DNA of 64,000 nucleotides. Source: Pseudomonas sp. EpS/L25. GTDB lineage: Bacteria > Pseudomonadota > Gammaproteobacteria > Pseudomonadales > Pseudomonadaceae. The notes beneath the pieces are model-generated. The model worked only from the letters and a program-made list of their open reading frames with translations. It did no database searches and was not told the origin of the DNA. Both the position numbers and the translations under genes were made by a program. Within the stretch, counting starts at the first letter, position 1, and each line of letters starts with the position of its first letter. The stretch covers positions 682,163-746,162 of the forward strand of contig NZ_LNUP01000002.1 of NCBI RefSeq assembly GCF_001512295.1, written 5' to 3'. Below are positions 32,925 to 41,326 of the stretch, one piece after another.

Positions 32925-34478
32925 ATGAATACCTCGAGACGTCAGGCGCTCGGTCTGCTCGGCTTAGGCCTGAGCGCCTCCTGGTTCGCCGGTTGCGGCG
33001 CTCGCGATCCGCGACCCGACCCCTTCACCCTGGGCGTCGCCAGCGGTGATCCGAGCGCCGATGGCTGCGTGATCTGGACTCGCCTGGCGCCCGATCCGCT
33101 GGCTATGGACGGCCTGGGTGGCCTGCGTGGCCCCGTCGAGGCGCGCTGGGAAGTGGCCCTGGACCCAGGCCTGCGCCAGGTGGTGCAAAGGGGCACGGTC
33201 ACGGCGCTGCCGCAAATGGCCTTCAGTCTGCCGGTTACCCTCAGGGGCCTGGCCCCGGGGCGGCCTTACTGGTACCGCTTCACCGCCCTGGGCCACCAGA
33301 GCCGGATTGGCCGGGCCACCACCCTGCCGACGCCTGCCAGTACGCCGCAACGCCTGAAGCTGGTGGCCGCATCCTGCTCACACTACGAGAAGGGTTTCTT
33401 CAGTGCCTATCGGCACATGGCCGACGAACAACCGGATCTGGCACTGTTCCTCGGCGACTATATCTATGAGTCGAATGTGCCTCCGCTGCTGCCGGCAGCT
33501 CGTCGACATGGCCTGCCAGAGGCCCGCGACCTGGCGAGCTACCGGCGGCGCTATGCCCTGTATCGTACCGATCCCGATCTGCAGTACCTGCACGCCAACG
33601 TCACCAGCCTGCTGACCTGGGACGACCACGAGGTGCAGAACGACTATTCCGGGGCCTGGTCGGCCGATCCCACCGTCAGCCCCGCGGCCTTCGCCCTGCG
33701 GCGTCAGGCGGCCTACCAGGCCTTTCGCGAGCATGCGCCGCTGCGGGGCTGGCGGACCCAGGCCGCGCAGACACGTCTCTATGACCGCTGGCGCTTCGGC
33801 GATCTGGCCGAGCTCCACCTGCTCGATGGCCGCCAGTACCGCAGCGCGCCGGCCTGCGCGACGTCCCGGACCCGCGGCGGTCATCTGGTCGCACCGGATT
33901 GCCCGGGCCTGCGCGATGCCGGGCGCAGCATGCTCGGCCAGGCGCAGGAAGACTGGTTGATGGACGGCTTTCGCCATAACACCACCCAGTGGAACCTGAT
34001 CGCGCAGGACCTGCTGCTGGCGCCCCTGCGGCAACGCCTGCCCGATGGCGATCCCGCACGCTGGACCGATGGCTGGGATGGCTATCCGGCCACCCGCGAG
34101 CGTCTGCTCGCGGCCATGGCCGATAGCCGCCTGGCCAATCCGGTGACCCTGGGTGGGGACATCCATTCGTTCTGGGTGACGGATCTGCACCGCGAGCCGG
34201 AAAACGAGGCCAGCCCGGTGGTGGCGAGCGAGTTCGTCGGCACTTCGGTCACCTCGGACGGCCCGGATTACCGGCGCTTCCAGGCGCTGTTGCCAGAGAA
34301 TCCCCAGGTACGCTTCTTCGACAGTCGGCAGCGCGGCTACCTGGCCCTGGAGCTGACGCGGGAGCGGTTACGGGTGGATCTGCGCACGATTTCCGACCGC
34401 ACCCGCCCGGATGCCGCGCGTGGCACCCGGGCGAGTTTCGTGGTGGAGGCAGGGCGGCCGGGGGCCGTCCCGGCATAG
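32925..34478 (+). CDS. phoD: PhoD-like alkaline phosphatase/phosphodiesterase
   Basis: A 517-residue exported enzyme. The N-terminus SRRQALGLLGLGLSASWFAGC combines a Tat twin-arginine motif and a lipobox-like Cys, so it may be a Tat-exported lipoprotein. Family motifs are LFLGDYIYES near residue 180, TWDDHEVQNDY near 230 and LGGDIHSFWV near 410, which supply metal ligands of the Fe/Ca active site in PhoD. It probably releases phosphate from organic esters in the periplasm. No Pho box was identified by eye. Confidence 0.92.
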   Translation: MNTSRRQALGLLGLGLSASWFAGCGARDPRPDPFTLGVASGDPSADGCVIWTRLAPDPLAMDGLGGLRGPVEARWEVALDPGLRQVVQRGTVTALPQMAFSLPVTLRGLAPGRPYWYRFTALGHQSRIGRATTLPTPASTPQRLKLVAASCSHYEKGFFSAYRHMADEQPDLALFLGDYIYESNVPPLLPAARRHGLPEARDLASYRRRYALYRTDPDLQYLHANVTSLLTWDDHEVQNDYSGAWSADPTVSPAAFALRRQAAYQAFREHAPLRGWRTQAAQTRLYDRWRFGDLAELHLLDGRQYRSAPACATSRTRGGHLVAPDCPGLRDAGRSMLGQAQEDWLMDGFRHNTTQWNLIAQDLLLAPLRQRLPDGDPARWTDGWDGYPATRERLLAAMADSRLANPVTLGGDIHSFWVTDLHREPENEASPVVASEFVGTSVTSDGPDYRRFQALLPENPQVRFFDSRQRGYLALELTRERLRVDLRTISDRTRPDAARGTRASFVVEAGRPGAVPA

Positions 34479-34484
34479 CGGACG

Positions 34485-35837
34485 TCAGACGAACAGCGAC
34501 AGCAGCATGATGAAGGCCAGGGCCACCACCGAGAGGATGGTTTCCATCATCGACCAGGTCTTGAAGGTCTCGGCGACGGTCATGTTGAAGTACTGCTTCA
34601 CCAGCCAGAAGCCGGCGTCGTTGACGTGGGAGAGGATCACCGAGCCGGCGCCGGCGGCCAGCACCAGCAGTTCCTTGTTCACGCCGGGCACCAGGGCCAC
34701 CACGGGGGCGACGATGCCGGCGCCGGTGATGGTCGCCACGGTGGCGGAGCCGGTGGCCACGCGGATCACCGCCGCCACCAGCCAGGTCAGCAGGATCGGC
34801 GAGATCTGGGTCTGTACCGCCAGGTTGCCGATCACCTCACCGACGCCGCTGGCCACCAGCATCTGCTTGAAGCCGCCGCCGGCGCCGACGATCAGCACGA
34901 TGGCCGCCACCGGCGCCAGGCTCTGGTCGAGCAGCTTGACGATCTTCTCGCGGGAGAAGCCGCAGGCGGTGCCGAAGCTGTAGAAGCTCAGCAGCAGTGC
35001 GGCGAGCAGGGCGGTGATGGGGTGGCCGATGAAGTCCATCCAGATGCGGAAGTGGTTGTCGGCGGCGAAGAAGATGTCGGCGAAGGCCTTGAGCAGCATC
35101 AGGATCACCGGCAGCAGCACGGTGAAGACGGTGATGCCGAAGCCCGGCAGGTTGCGGTTGTCGGTTTCCTGGGCGATCTGGGCGACCAGCTCGGGATTGG
35201 CCGAACCGGGGATGCTTTTGGAGATCCAGGCGCCGAAGAGGGGGCCGGCGATCATGGCGGTGGGCAGGCCGACGATCAGGCCATAGAAGATGGTCTTGCC
35301 GATGTCGGCACCGAACACCCCGACCGCCAGCAGCGGGCCCGGGTGCGGCGGCACCAGACCGTGCACGGCGGACAGGCCGGCCAGCAGCGGGATGCCCAGC
35401 TTGACCAGCGACAGGCCGGTGCGGCGGGCGACGATGAACACCAGGGGGGCCAGCAGCACGAAGCCGATCTCGAAGAACAGCGGGATGCCCACCAGGAAGG
35501 CGGCGAACATCATCGCCCAGTGCACGCGCCTGATGCCGAAGGCACGGATCAGCGTCTGGGCGATCTGGTCGGCGCCGCCGGAATCGGCCATCAGCTTGCC
35601 GAGCATGGTGCCCAGGCCGAGCAGGATGCCGACGAAGCCGAGCACGCCGCCGAAGCCGTCCTGGAAGGATTTCATGACCTTTTCCACCGGCATCCCGGAG
35701 GTCAGGCCGAGAAAGCCCGAGGCGATGGTCAGGGCGATGAAGGGATGGACCTTGAACTTGGTGATCAGGAGCACCAGGCCGATGATGGTGATCGCGGCGT
35801 CGAGCAGAAGGAAGCTGTTGTGGTCCATGCCGAACAT
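34485..35837 (-). CDS. gntP: Gluconate:proton symporter, GntP family
   Basis: A 450-residue permease with about 12-14 helices. The words GFVGILLGLGTMLGKLM, HGLVPPHPGPL near residue 160 and the late ATGSATVATITGAGIV and NDAGFWLVKQYF are GntP-family signatures. It takes up D-gluconate for the kinase encoded just upstream. A GntR-type operator (35883-35896) lies in the 61-bp gap before it. It converges on phoD with six bases between the stop codons. Confidence 0.95.
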   Translation of the reverse strand: MFGMDHNSFLLLDAAITIIGLVLLITKFKVHPFIALTIASGFLGLTSGMPVEKVMKSFQDGFGGVLGFVGILLGLGTMLGKLMADSGGADQIAQTLIRAFGIRRVHWAMMFAAFLVGIPLFFEIGFVLLAPLVFIVARRTGLSLVKLGIPLLAGLSAVHGLVPPHPGPLLAVGVFGADIGKTIFYGLIVGLPTAMIAGPLFGAWISKSIPGSANPELVAQIAQETDNRNLPGFGITVFTVLLPVILMLLKAFADIFFAADNHFRIWMDFIGHPITALLAALLLSFYSFGTACGFSREKIVKLLDQSLAPVAAIVLIVGAGGGFKQMLVASGVGEVIGNLAVQTQISPILLTWLVAAVIRVATGSATVATITGAGIVAPVVALVPGVNKELLVLAAGAGSVILSHVNDAGFWLVKQYFNMTVAETFKTWSMMETILSVVALAFIMLLSLFV

Positions 35838-35882
35838 GGCGCCTCTCCTATTGTTGTTGTGGGCAAGCTAGAGGGTGTGCTT

Positions 35883-35896
35883 GGGTAGCGCTGTCT
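35883..35896. promoter_or_regulatory. GntR operator upstream of gntP
   Basis: GGGTAGCGCTGTCT; its reverse complement AGACAGCGCTACCC matches the site in front of gntR at 13 of 14 positions. It lies about 46 bases from the gntP start, so gntP can be repressed separately from gntK. Confidence 0.75.
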
Positions 35897-35898
35897 CG

Positions 35899-36432
35899 TC
35901 AGGCCGGCTGAGCCAGGCGCGTCGAGGTGTTCCACCAGGCCGTGACCTGGGTACCGATGGCGGACAGCGGATCTCGGGCATCCACTACCAGCGTAGCCGG
36001 TTCACCGTGGGGTGCCTCGAGGGCGGCGAACTGGCTGTCGATCAGGCTGGCGGGCATGAAGTGCCCCGGGCGATTGGCGACGCGTTGGGCGGCGGTCTCG
36101 CGGGTCAGTTCGAGGAAGACGAAACCGAGGCCCGGTACGGCCTGGCGCAGTTGATCGCGATAGCGACGCTTGAGCGCGGAGCAGGTCAGTACCGGGCGTT
36201 CGCCGGCGGCCACGGCAGCGGCCAGCTCTTCACCCAGGCGGGTCAGCCAGCCGGCGCGGTCAGCGTCGTCGAGGGGAATGCCGGCGCTCATCTTGGCGAT
36301 GTTGGCCGGGGGGTGGAAGGCGTCGCCTTCGATCAGGCGGCCACCATCCTGCTCGGCGATGGCCGCGCCGACGCTGCTCTTGCCACAGCCTGCGACGCCC
36401 ATGACCACCAGCGCGGGAATGGGAGTGTTCAT
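35899..36432 (-). CDS. gntK: Gluconokinase
   Basis: About 177 residues from the ATG at 36432, which has GGAGG five bases upstream; a GTG two codons earlier is less well placed. The P-loop MGVAGCGKSSVG lies at residues ~11-22, followed by EGDAFHPPANIAKMSAGIPL and CSALKRRYRDQLR, as in GntK/IdnK. It phosphorylates gluconate to 6-phosphogluconate, feeding the Entner-Doudoroff pathway. It is divergent from gntR and shares a control region with three operator-like sites. Confidence 0.95.
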   Translation of the reverse strand: MNTPIPALVVMGVAGCGKSSVGAAIAEQDGGRLIEGDAFHPPANIAKMSAGIPLDDADRAGWLTRLGEELAAAVAAGERPVLTCSALKRRYRDQLRQAVPGLGFVFLELTRETAAQRVANRPGHFMPASLIDSQFAALEAPHGEPATLVVDARDPLSAIGTQVTAWWNTSTRLAQPA

Positions 36433-36448
36433 CGTCACCTCCGGTCTG

Positions 36449-36462
36449 AGATAGCGCTACCT
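36449..36462. promoter_or_regulatory. GntR operator near gntK
   Basis: AGATAGCGCTACCT, a near palindrome around AGCGCT, lies 17 bases from the gntK start codon. A half-like copy, AGGTAGCGGCTTTC, follows at 36477-36490. Confidence 0.75.
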
Positions 36463-36562
36463 CCGAAAGGAGAAAAAGGTAGCGGCTTTCAGTTCTTGTC
36501 GATCTTGTTAGCCGAATGCCCATGCGCGTCAGACGAGCACGCCAGGCTTGTAGTGTCTGGTG

Positions 36563-36576
36563 AGACAGCGCTACCT
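36563..36576. promoter_or_regulatory. GntR operator upstream of gntR
   Basis: AGACAGCGCTACCT, the same motif as at 35883 and 36449, lies 42 bases before gntR. It implies autoregulation. Confidence 0.75.
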
Positions 36577-36617
36577 TAGGCGCGTTCTCCGTCGCTGACA
36601 AGCCTGAAACCATAACA

Positions 36618-37634
36618 ATGAATCGAACGGGTTCTCGTAGTTCCGGCCGGCCCACCCTCACCGAGGTGGCCCTGCAAGCCGGCGTTTCCCCCATCACGGC
36701 GTCTCGCGCGCTGCGCGGCGTCGCCACCGTGGCGCCCGAGTTGGTCACCCGCGTGCAGGAAGCGGCCGCGCGACTCGGCTATGTCACCAATCCGGCCGCT
36801 CGTGCGCTGGCCTCGGCCCAGGGCCATTCGGTGGTGGTGCTGGTGCCTTCGCTCTCCAACCACCTGTTCATCGAGCCGCTGGAAGCCATCCATGAGGTAC
36901 TGCGGCCACGCGGGCTCGAGGTGCTGATCGGCAACTACCACTACGATCCCGAGGAAGAGGAAAAGCTGATCCGCAACTACCTGGCCTATCAGCCCCGGGG
37001 CCTGTTGCTGACCGGCTTCGACCGCACCGAGACGGCGCGCCAGCTGCTGGCCGCCAGCCGGGTGCCGCGGGTGCACATGATGGAGCTGGACCCGGACGCC
37101 GGGGTGCCGAGCGTGGGCTTCTCCCAGCGAGAGGCGGGCGCTGCGGCCGCACGGCATCTGCTGGCCGCGGGACGCCAGCGCCTGGGTTATGTCGCCGCCC
37201 AGCTCGATCCCCGGGCGCTGGCGCGGGGCGAGGGCTTTCGCCAGGTGCTGCGCGAAGCCGGTTGCTACGACCCGAGCCTGGACGTGCTGGACCCCCAGCC
37301 CTCGTCCGTCGGACTGGGGGCGGAGCAGTTTCGCGCCTTGCTGGCCCGGCGCCCGGACGTCGATGGCCTGTTCTTCTGCAACGACGACCTGGCCCAGGGC
37401 GCGCTGTTCGAGGCGCAGCGCCTGGGCATCGCCATTCCGGAACGGATTTCGGTGATCGGCTTCAACGACCTGCCCGGCTCGGCGCACACGGTGCCGCGGC
37501 TGTCGTCCATCCAGACCCCCCGCGCTGCAGTCGGCCGCCAGGCGGCGACACTGTTGCTGGGCCTGCTCGATGGCCGTAGCCAACCGACCTGCGTGGATCT
37601 GGGGTTCGAACTGGTGAGTCGGGAGAGTGTGTAG
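36618..37634 (+). CDS. gntR: LacI-family gluconate operon repressor
   Basis: A 338-residue LacI/GalR regulator. The N-terminal helix-turn-helix TLTEVALQAGVSPITASRAL (residues ~13-32) is followed by the hinge (NPAARALASA) and a sugar-binding domain ending in LSSIQTPRAAVGRQAA. Gene context (gntK, gntP) and repeated AGCGCT sites identify it as GntR, which represses until gluconate or 6-phosphogluconate binds. P. aeruginosa GntR is known to act on gntP and its own gene, in line with the sites seen here. Confidence 0.93.
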   Translation: MNRTGSRSSGRPTLTEVALQAGVSPITASRALRGVATVAPELVTRVQEAAARLGYVTNPAARALASAQGHSVVVLVPSLSNHLFIEPLEAIHEVLRPRGLEVLIGNYHYDPEEEEKLIRNYLAYQPRGLLLTGFDRTETARQLLAASRVPRVHMMELDPDAGVPSVGFSQREAGAAAARHLLAAGRQRLGYVAAQLDPRALARGEGFRQVLREAGCYDPSLDVLDPQPSSVGLGAEQFRALLARRPDVDGLFFCNDDLAQGALFEAQRLGIAIPERISVIGFNDLPGSAHTVPRLSSIQTPRAAVGRQAATLLLGLLDGRSQPTCVDLGFELVSRESV

Positions 37635-37801
37635 GGGGCTTGGCGGATCATGGCCATGGGCCGCCGATATGGCCACTCCCAAGGGAGGGAAGACGGCTGA
37701 TCCCGATCTTGCCGGGGTTATGGAGATGAGCGCCTGCTCGGATAGCTCCTCTCCCTTCGGGTGGGGGTTGGAGTGAGGGCGACTCTCGCCACGCAGGCCC
37801 A

Positions 37802-37915
37802 GTGGAAAAGGCTGCGCCGTTTGCCACGCTACGGCGCTGAGTGGTCTTTATCGCGGCCACGGGCCGCTACTACAGGGTGTGATGCTTCTGTAGGAGCTGC
37901 CCGTGGCCGCGATAA
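37802..37915. repeat. REP pair and short dispersed repeat in the gap after gntR
   Basis: The 28-base arms TTATCGCGGCCACGGGCCGC... (37848-37875) and ...GCCCGTGGCCGCGATAA (37888-37915) form an imperfect inverted REP pair. Just before it, GTGGAAAAGGCTGCGCCG near 37802 is the inverse of a sequence near 27167. The gap 37635-38005 shows nothing else. Confidence 0.8.
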
Positions 37916-38005
37916 GGGTCCGCTCCGCCAACGGAACATCCATTTCCTGGCATCGATCACCGCAGCGGGCCGCCATGGCCGCGATCACATTAGATTAGAG
38001 GCCGT

Positions 38006-38512
38006 CTACCGCAACGGCTTGGCCAGAATCCGCGACTGGCCATGGAAATCCTGCCGCGCATAGAAGGCCTGGGCGTCGCGGTTGAATTCCATGACTTCCA
38101 GGCGGATCTCGTCGGCGTCGTTGTCCTTGGCCCAGGTTTCCACCTCGGCCAGTAGGCGGGCGCCGACGCCGTGGCGTCGGTGGCTCGCGGCCACCACCAG
38201 GGTACCGATGCGGCAGAGGATCAGCGGTTGCAGGAAGGAGATGGCGCGGGTATCGGACAGCCGGGCGGTAACGAAGCCCACCAACTGGTCATCCGCCTCG
38301 GCGACGAAGAGCGCGCCGTCCTCGGGATCCAGCTGCGCCGCCCAGTAGTCCTGGTCGCGCCAGCCACCGGAGGGCGTGGCGAAGGTTTCGGGGGCATGGT
38401 CATGATGCTGCGCGGCAAGCTGTTCGGCCAGCCGGCAGATGGCGGCGAGATCGGTGACGTAGGCGGGGCGGATGCGCAAGCAGGAGTCTCGCAGGCAGGA
38501 GTCGGGTTTCAC
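38006..38512 (-). CDS. GNAT-family N-acetyltransferase
   Basis: About 168 residues if translation starts at the GTG at 38512, with a weak GGGG about eight bases upstream; a TTG at 38479 is an alternative. The core is clear: IRPAYVTDLAAICRLAEQL at the N-terminus, LVVAASHRRHGVGARLLAEVE as the acetyl-CoA loop, and EVMEFNRDAQAFYARQDF near the end. The substrate is unknown. A short direct repeat (GCAGGAGTC twice) lies between the two possible starts. Confidence 0.8.
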   Translation of the reverse strand: MKPDSCLRDSCLRIRPAYVTDLAAICRLAEQLAAQHHDHAPETFATPSGGWRDQDYWAAQLDPEDGALFVAEADDQLVGFVTARLSDTRAISFLQPLILCRIGTLVVAASHRRHGVGARLLAEVETWAKDNDADEIRLEVMEFNRDAQAFYARQDFHGQSRILAKPLR

Positions 38513-38532
38513 CTTACGCCCCGGTCGTGGCG

Positions 38533-38859
38533 TTAGGAAGCATCCGCGTCCAGTGCCTCGTACCAGTCGGCATAGGGCGTGTTCTTCGCCAGGTGGCGGT
38601 TGTAGTCGGGAGCGCCGTCGGTCCACCAGACCGGGCCGCGCTCACCCAGGGCGCGCTTGGCCTCGTCCACCGCGGCGCGGGCGGTGCGCAGGGCGGCTGC
38701 GTCGTCCTGGCGTTTGGCAGCGCCCACCTGACGCCGCGCGTCCATCAGGTCGTGCGTCAAGGCTTCGCGGCGCTCGCTCGAAAGCGCGGGATCGGTACAG
38801 CGCCAGAGGCGTCCTCTGACCACGAAGTAGCGTCCGTCCGGGGTGGTGAGGTAGCGCAT
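38533..38859 (-). CDS. Hypothetical protein, 108 residues
   Basis: The ATG at 38859 (MRYLTTPDGRYFVVRGRLWR) lies 16 bases beyond the upstream zinc-finger protein gene on the same strand. The protein has a beta-rich start, a charged helix (RREALTHDLMDARRQVGAAK region) and a conserved-looking end (WWTDGAPDYNRHLAKNTPYADWY region). I know this type only as an uncharacterised conserved protein. It has no signal peptide or membrane segment. Confidence 0.7.
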   Translation of the reverse strand: MRYLTTPDGRYFVVRGRLWRCTDPALSSERREALTHDLMDARRQVGAAKRQDDAAALRTARAAVDEAKRALGERGPVWWTDGAPDYNRHLAKNTPYADWYEALDADAS

Positions 38860-38875
38860 GGGGGAGACCCCTTCG

Positions 38876-39532
38876 TCAGTCGTCGATGTCGAGCAGGGCA
38901 CGGCAGTCAGGGTAATTCGAGCAGGCCCAGAATTCCCGGCCCTGGTGGCGCCCGCTACGGGCGCGGCGCCGCACCATGGGGGCTTGGCAGTCCGGGCATT
39001 GCGGTGCCAGGGCCCGACTCGGCTCGCTCGCGCGCAGGCGTGGGCGGCGCCCGCCGAACACGGCGTCGCGCACGGCACTGGCGGAATAGCGCGCCGCGGC
39101 CGGAATCTCCACCAGGCGCAACTGGGCCGCTTCGCATACCGACCGCACGAAGCGGTCCCGTTGCTGGCGGTGACGTTGCAGGTGCGAACGGTCGTTGAGT
39201 TCCACCACGGCGTGCACGGCGAGGTCGTCGCGGCGGCAGATGGCGAAGTCGAAGTGCTTGGCGTTGATGCGATTCTGGGCGACCAGGTAGCGGCGGCGGT
39301 CGCGCAACGGCAGGGTCTGCACCACGTCGGCGATGCGTACCTTGCCGAACACCCGGTAGTCGTCACCCACGGCTTCGTCGAGTACGGCGAGGAAGGCTTG
39401 TTCGGCGGGGGTGAACAGGGCCTCGACCTGGCGATAGGGAAAAGCGGCCTGGCGGCGGCGCTGCCACCACCAGGATGCCCCCAACAGCAGCAGTCCAACC
39501 AGGACCGCCAGGGGCAGGTAAGGCTCGTACAT
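38876..39532 (-). CDS. Membrane-anchored DUF2726 protein with C-terminal zinc ribbon
   Basis: About 218 residues from the ATG at 39532, preceded by GGAG at a six-base spacing. An N-terminal helix (YLPLAVLVGLLLLGASWWW) anchors it. A DUF2726 domain follows (residues ~38-150) with HFDFAICRRDDLAVHAVVEL, whose D...E-x-N pattern recalls the PD-(D/E)xK nuclease fold. The C-terminus CPDCQAPMVRRRA...FWACSNYPDCRA is a topoisomerase-type C4 zinc ribbon. A nucleic-acid-processing role at the membrane is possible but not shown. It probably forms an operon with the 108-residue gene downstream. Confidence 0.8.
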   Translation of the reverse strand: MYEPYLPLAVLVGLLLLGASWWWQRRRQAAFPYRQVEALFTPAEQAFLAVLDEAVGDDYRVFGKVRIADVVQTLPLRDRRRYLVAQNRINAKHFDFAICRRDDLAVHAVVELNDRSHLQRHRQQRDRFVRSVCEAAQLRLVEIPAAARYSASAVRDAVFGGRRPRLRASEPSRALAPQCPDCQAPMVRRRARSGRHQGREFWACSNYPDCRALLDIDD

Positions 39533-39602
39533 CGTGAACTCCAACAGCGGGGCGCCATGATAGTGAGTTCTGGCGCAGGACAGCAGCGGCGGCGACGAAG
39601 GG

Positions 39603-39983
39603 TCAGTCGTGGCGTGGAACCTGGCGCTGCAGGTCGTCCAGGCGCAGCAGGGTCATGGACTTCAGACAGCTCAGGTACTGCAACTGCTGCATGGCGCCGC
39701 TGAAACCCCGGGTGGCGGTGGCGCAGCGGGGTGCCCGGTCGTCCTGCCAGAGGCGCTGCAGCCGTTCGAGGTTGGGGCGCTGGGCCGGCGTGGTGGCGGC
39801 CAGCACCCTTTGATAGACCTCGTCCAGCCGGGTCTCGGCCGCCGCCAGATCCTGAGCGGCACAGGCGGCCAGTTGGCGCTCATCGCCCTGGCGCTCACAG
39901 TCGACCGATGGCCTTTCCGCGGCGTGCACCGAGGTCGCGAGCAGCAGGGCGAGAAGCAAGGAGAGGCGGCGAGCGACGATCAT
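39603..39983 (-). CDS. Exported LprI/DUF1311-like protein
   Basis: A 126-residue protein with a signal peptide ending SVHAA and four later cysteines (VDCERQ, LAACAAQDLAAAETRLDEVY, APRCATATRGF, YLSCLKSM), the usual spacing of the DUF1311/LprI family. Some members inhibit lysozyme in the periplasm; the role here is not known. It is a single gene. Confidence 0.8.
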   Translation of the reverse strand: MIVARRLSLLLALLLATSVHAAERPSVDCERQGDERQLAACAAQDLAAAETRLDEVYQRVLAATTPAQRPNLERLQRLWQDDRAPRCATATRGFSGAMQQLQYLSCLKSMTLLRLDDLQRQVPRHD

Positions 39984-40037
39984 GCAGGAAGGCTGGGTCG
40001 AGGGCAGTCCGCCTAGACTGACCTAATTGCCAGGTTC

Positions 40038-40995
40038 TCACCAGGCACCATCGGTCTCCTGCCGCTGGCCCTGGGTGTCGCGGAAGCTGCGCACCTGCTC
40101 CAGCAGCCAGGCGATCCAGCGTTGGACCGGTGCTTCCACCGGACCCTGGGGCAACACGAGGAAGTAGGCCTGGGGCGAGAGCTGGTTGAATTGATCCGGC
40201 AGCGGGCGGACCAGGGCGCCACTGGCCAGCAGGCGCTGGGCCAGCACGCAGCCGCCCAGGGCGACGCCCTTGCCCGCCGCGGCCTGCTGCAGGGCCATGC
40301 CGCTGAGCGAGTAGCGCGGTCCGCGCAGGTTTTCGCCGAGACCGACGTCCTGGCTGGCGAACCAATCCTGCCAGGCATTGAATCTGCTGCTCGGGCGGCC
40401 GGCGCGCCAACCGCCGGGCCATTCGGCGTGCAGCAGGGGATAGTCCAGCAGGGCCCTGGGTTCGGCGAGGGGCGTTGGGATCAGCGCCGGGCTGCACACC
40501 GGGAAGATCCATTCGCGCAGCAGCAGACGGGTCTCACCGTCCTGCCAGTCGCCTCGGCCATAGCGAATCGCTGCCTGGGCACCACCCTCGGTACCCAAGG
40601 GCACGATGGCGGATGAGGCGTCGAGGAAGACCTCGATGTCGGGGTGCTGCCGTTGAAAGTCTTCCAGCCGCGGCAGCAGCCATTCCTGGCCGAAGGTGGG
40701 GGGGGGCGCTGACGGTGAGCACGCTGCTCTTGACCCGCGCCCGGGCCACGGCGCGGGTCAGGCCGTCGAGGTGGGGCGCGATCTCGGCGGCCAGGGCGCG
40801 ACCCTGCACGGTGAGGCGCACTCCCTGCGGCAGCCGCTCGAACAGGGGTTGCCCCAGCTCCTCCTCCAGCAGGCGGATCTGCCGGCTGATGGCCCCGGCG
40901 GTGACGTGCAGCTCTTCCGCGGCCTTGGCAAAGTGCTGATGACGGGCTGCCGCGGCGAAGGCGCGCAGGGCGTTGAGGGGGAGGGTAGTCGTCAC
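40038..40995 (-). pseudogene. LysR-family regulator (GcvA-like), frameshifted in a nine-base homopolymer
   Basis: Translation would start at the GTG at 40995 (GAGG five bases upstream) with a normal LysR helix-turn-helix (NALRAFAAAARHQHFAKAAE). It stays in frame to VSAPP, then shifts. The second part (WIFPVCSPAL onward to a TGA at 40038) is a good effector-binding domain in another frame. The break falls in nine consecutive Gs (40698-40706 on the plus strand); eight would restore SAPPTFGQEWL and a full ~318-residue protein. This may be a true null, a phase-variable tract or a sequencing error. It is divergent from an EamA transporter gene. Confidence 0.85.
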
Positions 40996-41024
40996 GGCAG
41001 CCTCGATTTGTCTGAAAAGTGCCT

Positions 41025-41228
41025 GCGCTCGGTCATGCCGCGTTAAACACCGGCTGGATCGCCAACCCGGCCAGGGTGGCCCCGCCGCAATGCTCATTTA
41101 CCACTCGTAAACCCGAGCGCGAGCCCGGTCCGCTTCCTCGCCGATTTGATTCGCTGGCGCTCACCCTTCGGGCCGGCCGTTGGCCGTTGCGCCTTGCCCG
41201 ATCTTCGCGCGGCGACTTCTCAGGCAAG
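41025..41228 (-). repeat. Family A element, copy 4
   Basis: Minus orientation, like copy 1. The core CGCAATGCTCATTTACCACT begins near 41086 and the block TTGATTCGCTGGCGCTCACC near 41145 matches copy 1. The far end GCCTTGCCCGATCTTCGCGC matches the left end of copies 2 and 3 in inverse. It lies between the frameshifted LysR gene and the EamA gene, filling the would-be promoter region. Confidence 0.78.
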
Positions 41229-41326
41229 CCTTAGTTTTCCTGAGCCTGACGCCCATTAAACATCGTTTGTCCGACCTATTCAGCCACCGTCACCATGCAG
41301 GCTCACTTTTTCCTGGAAAGACGATC

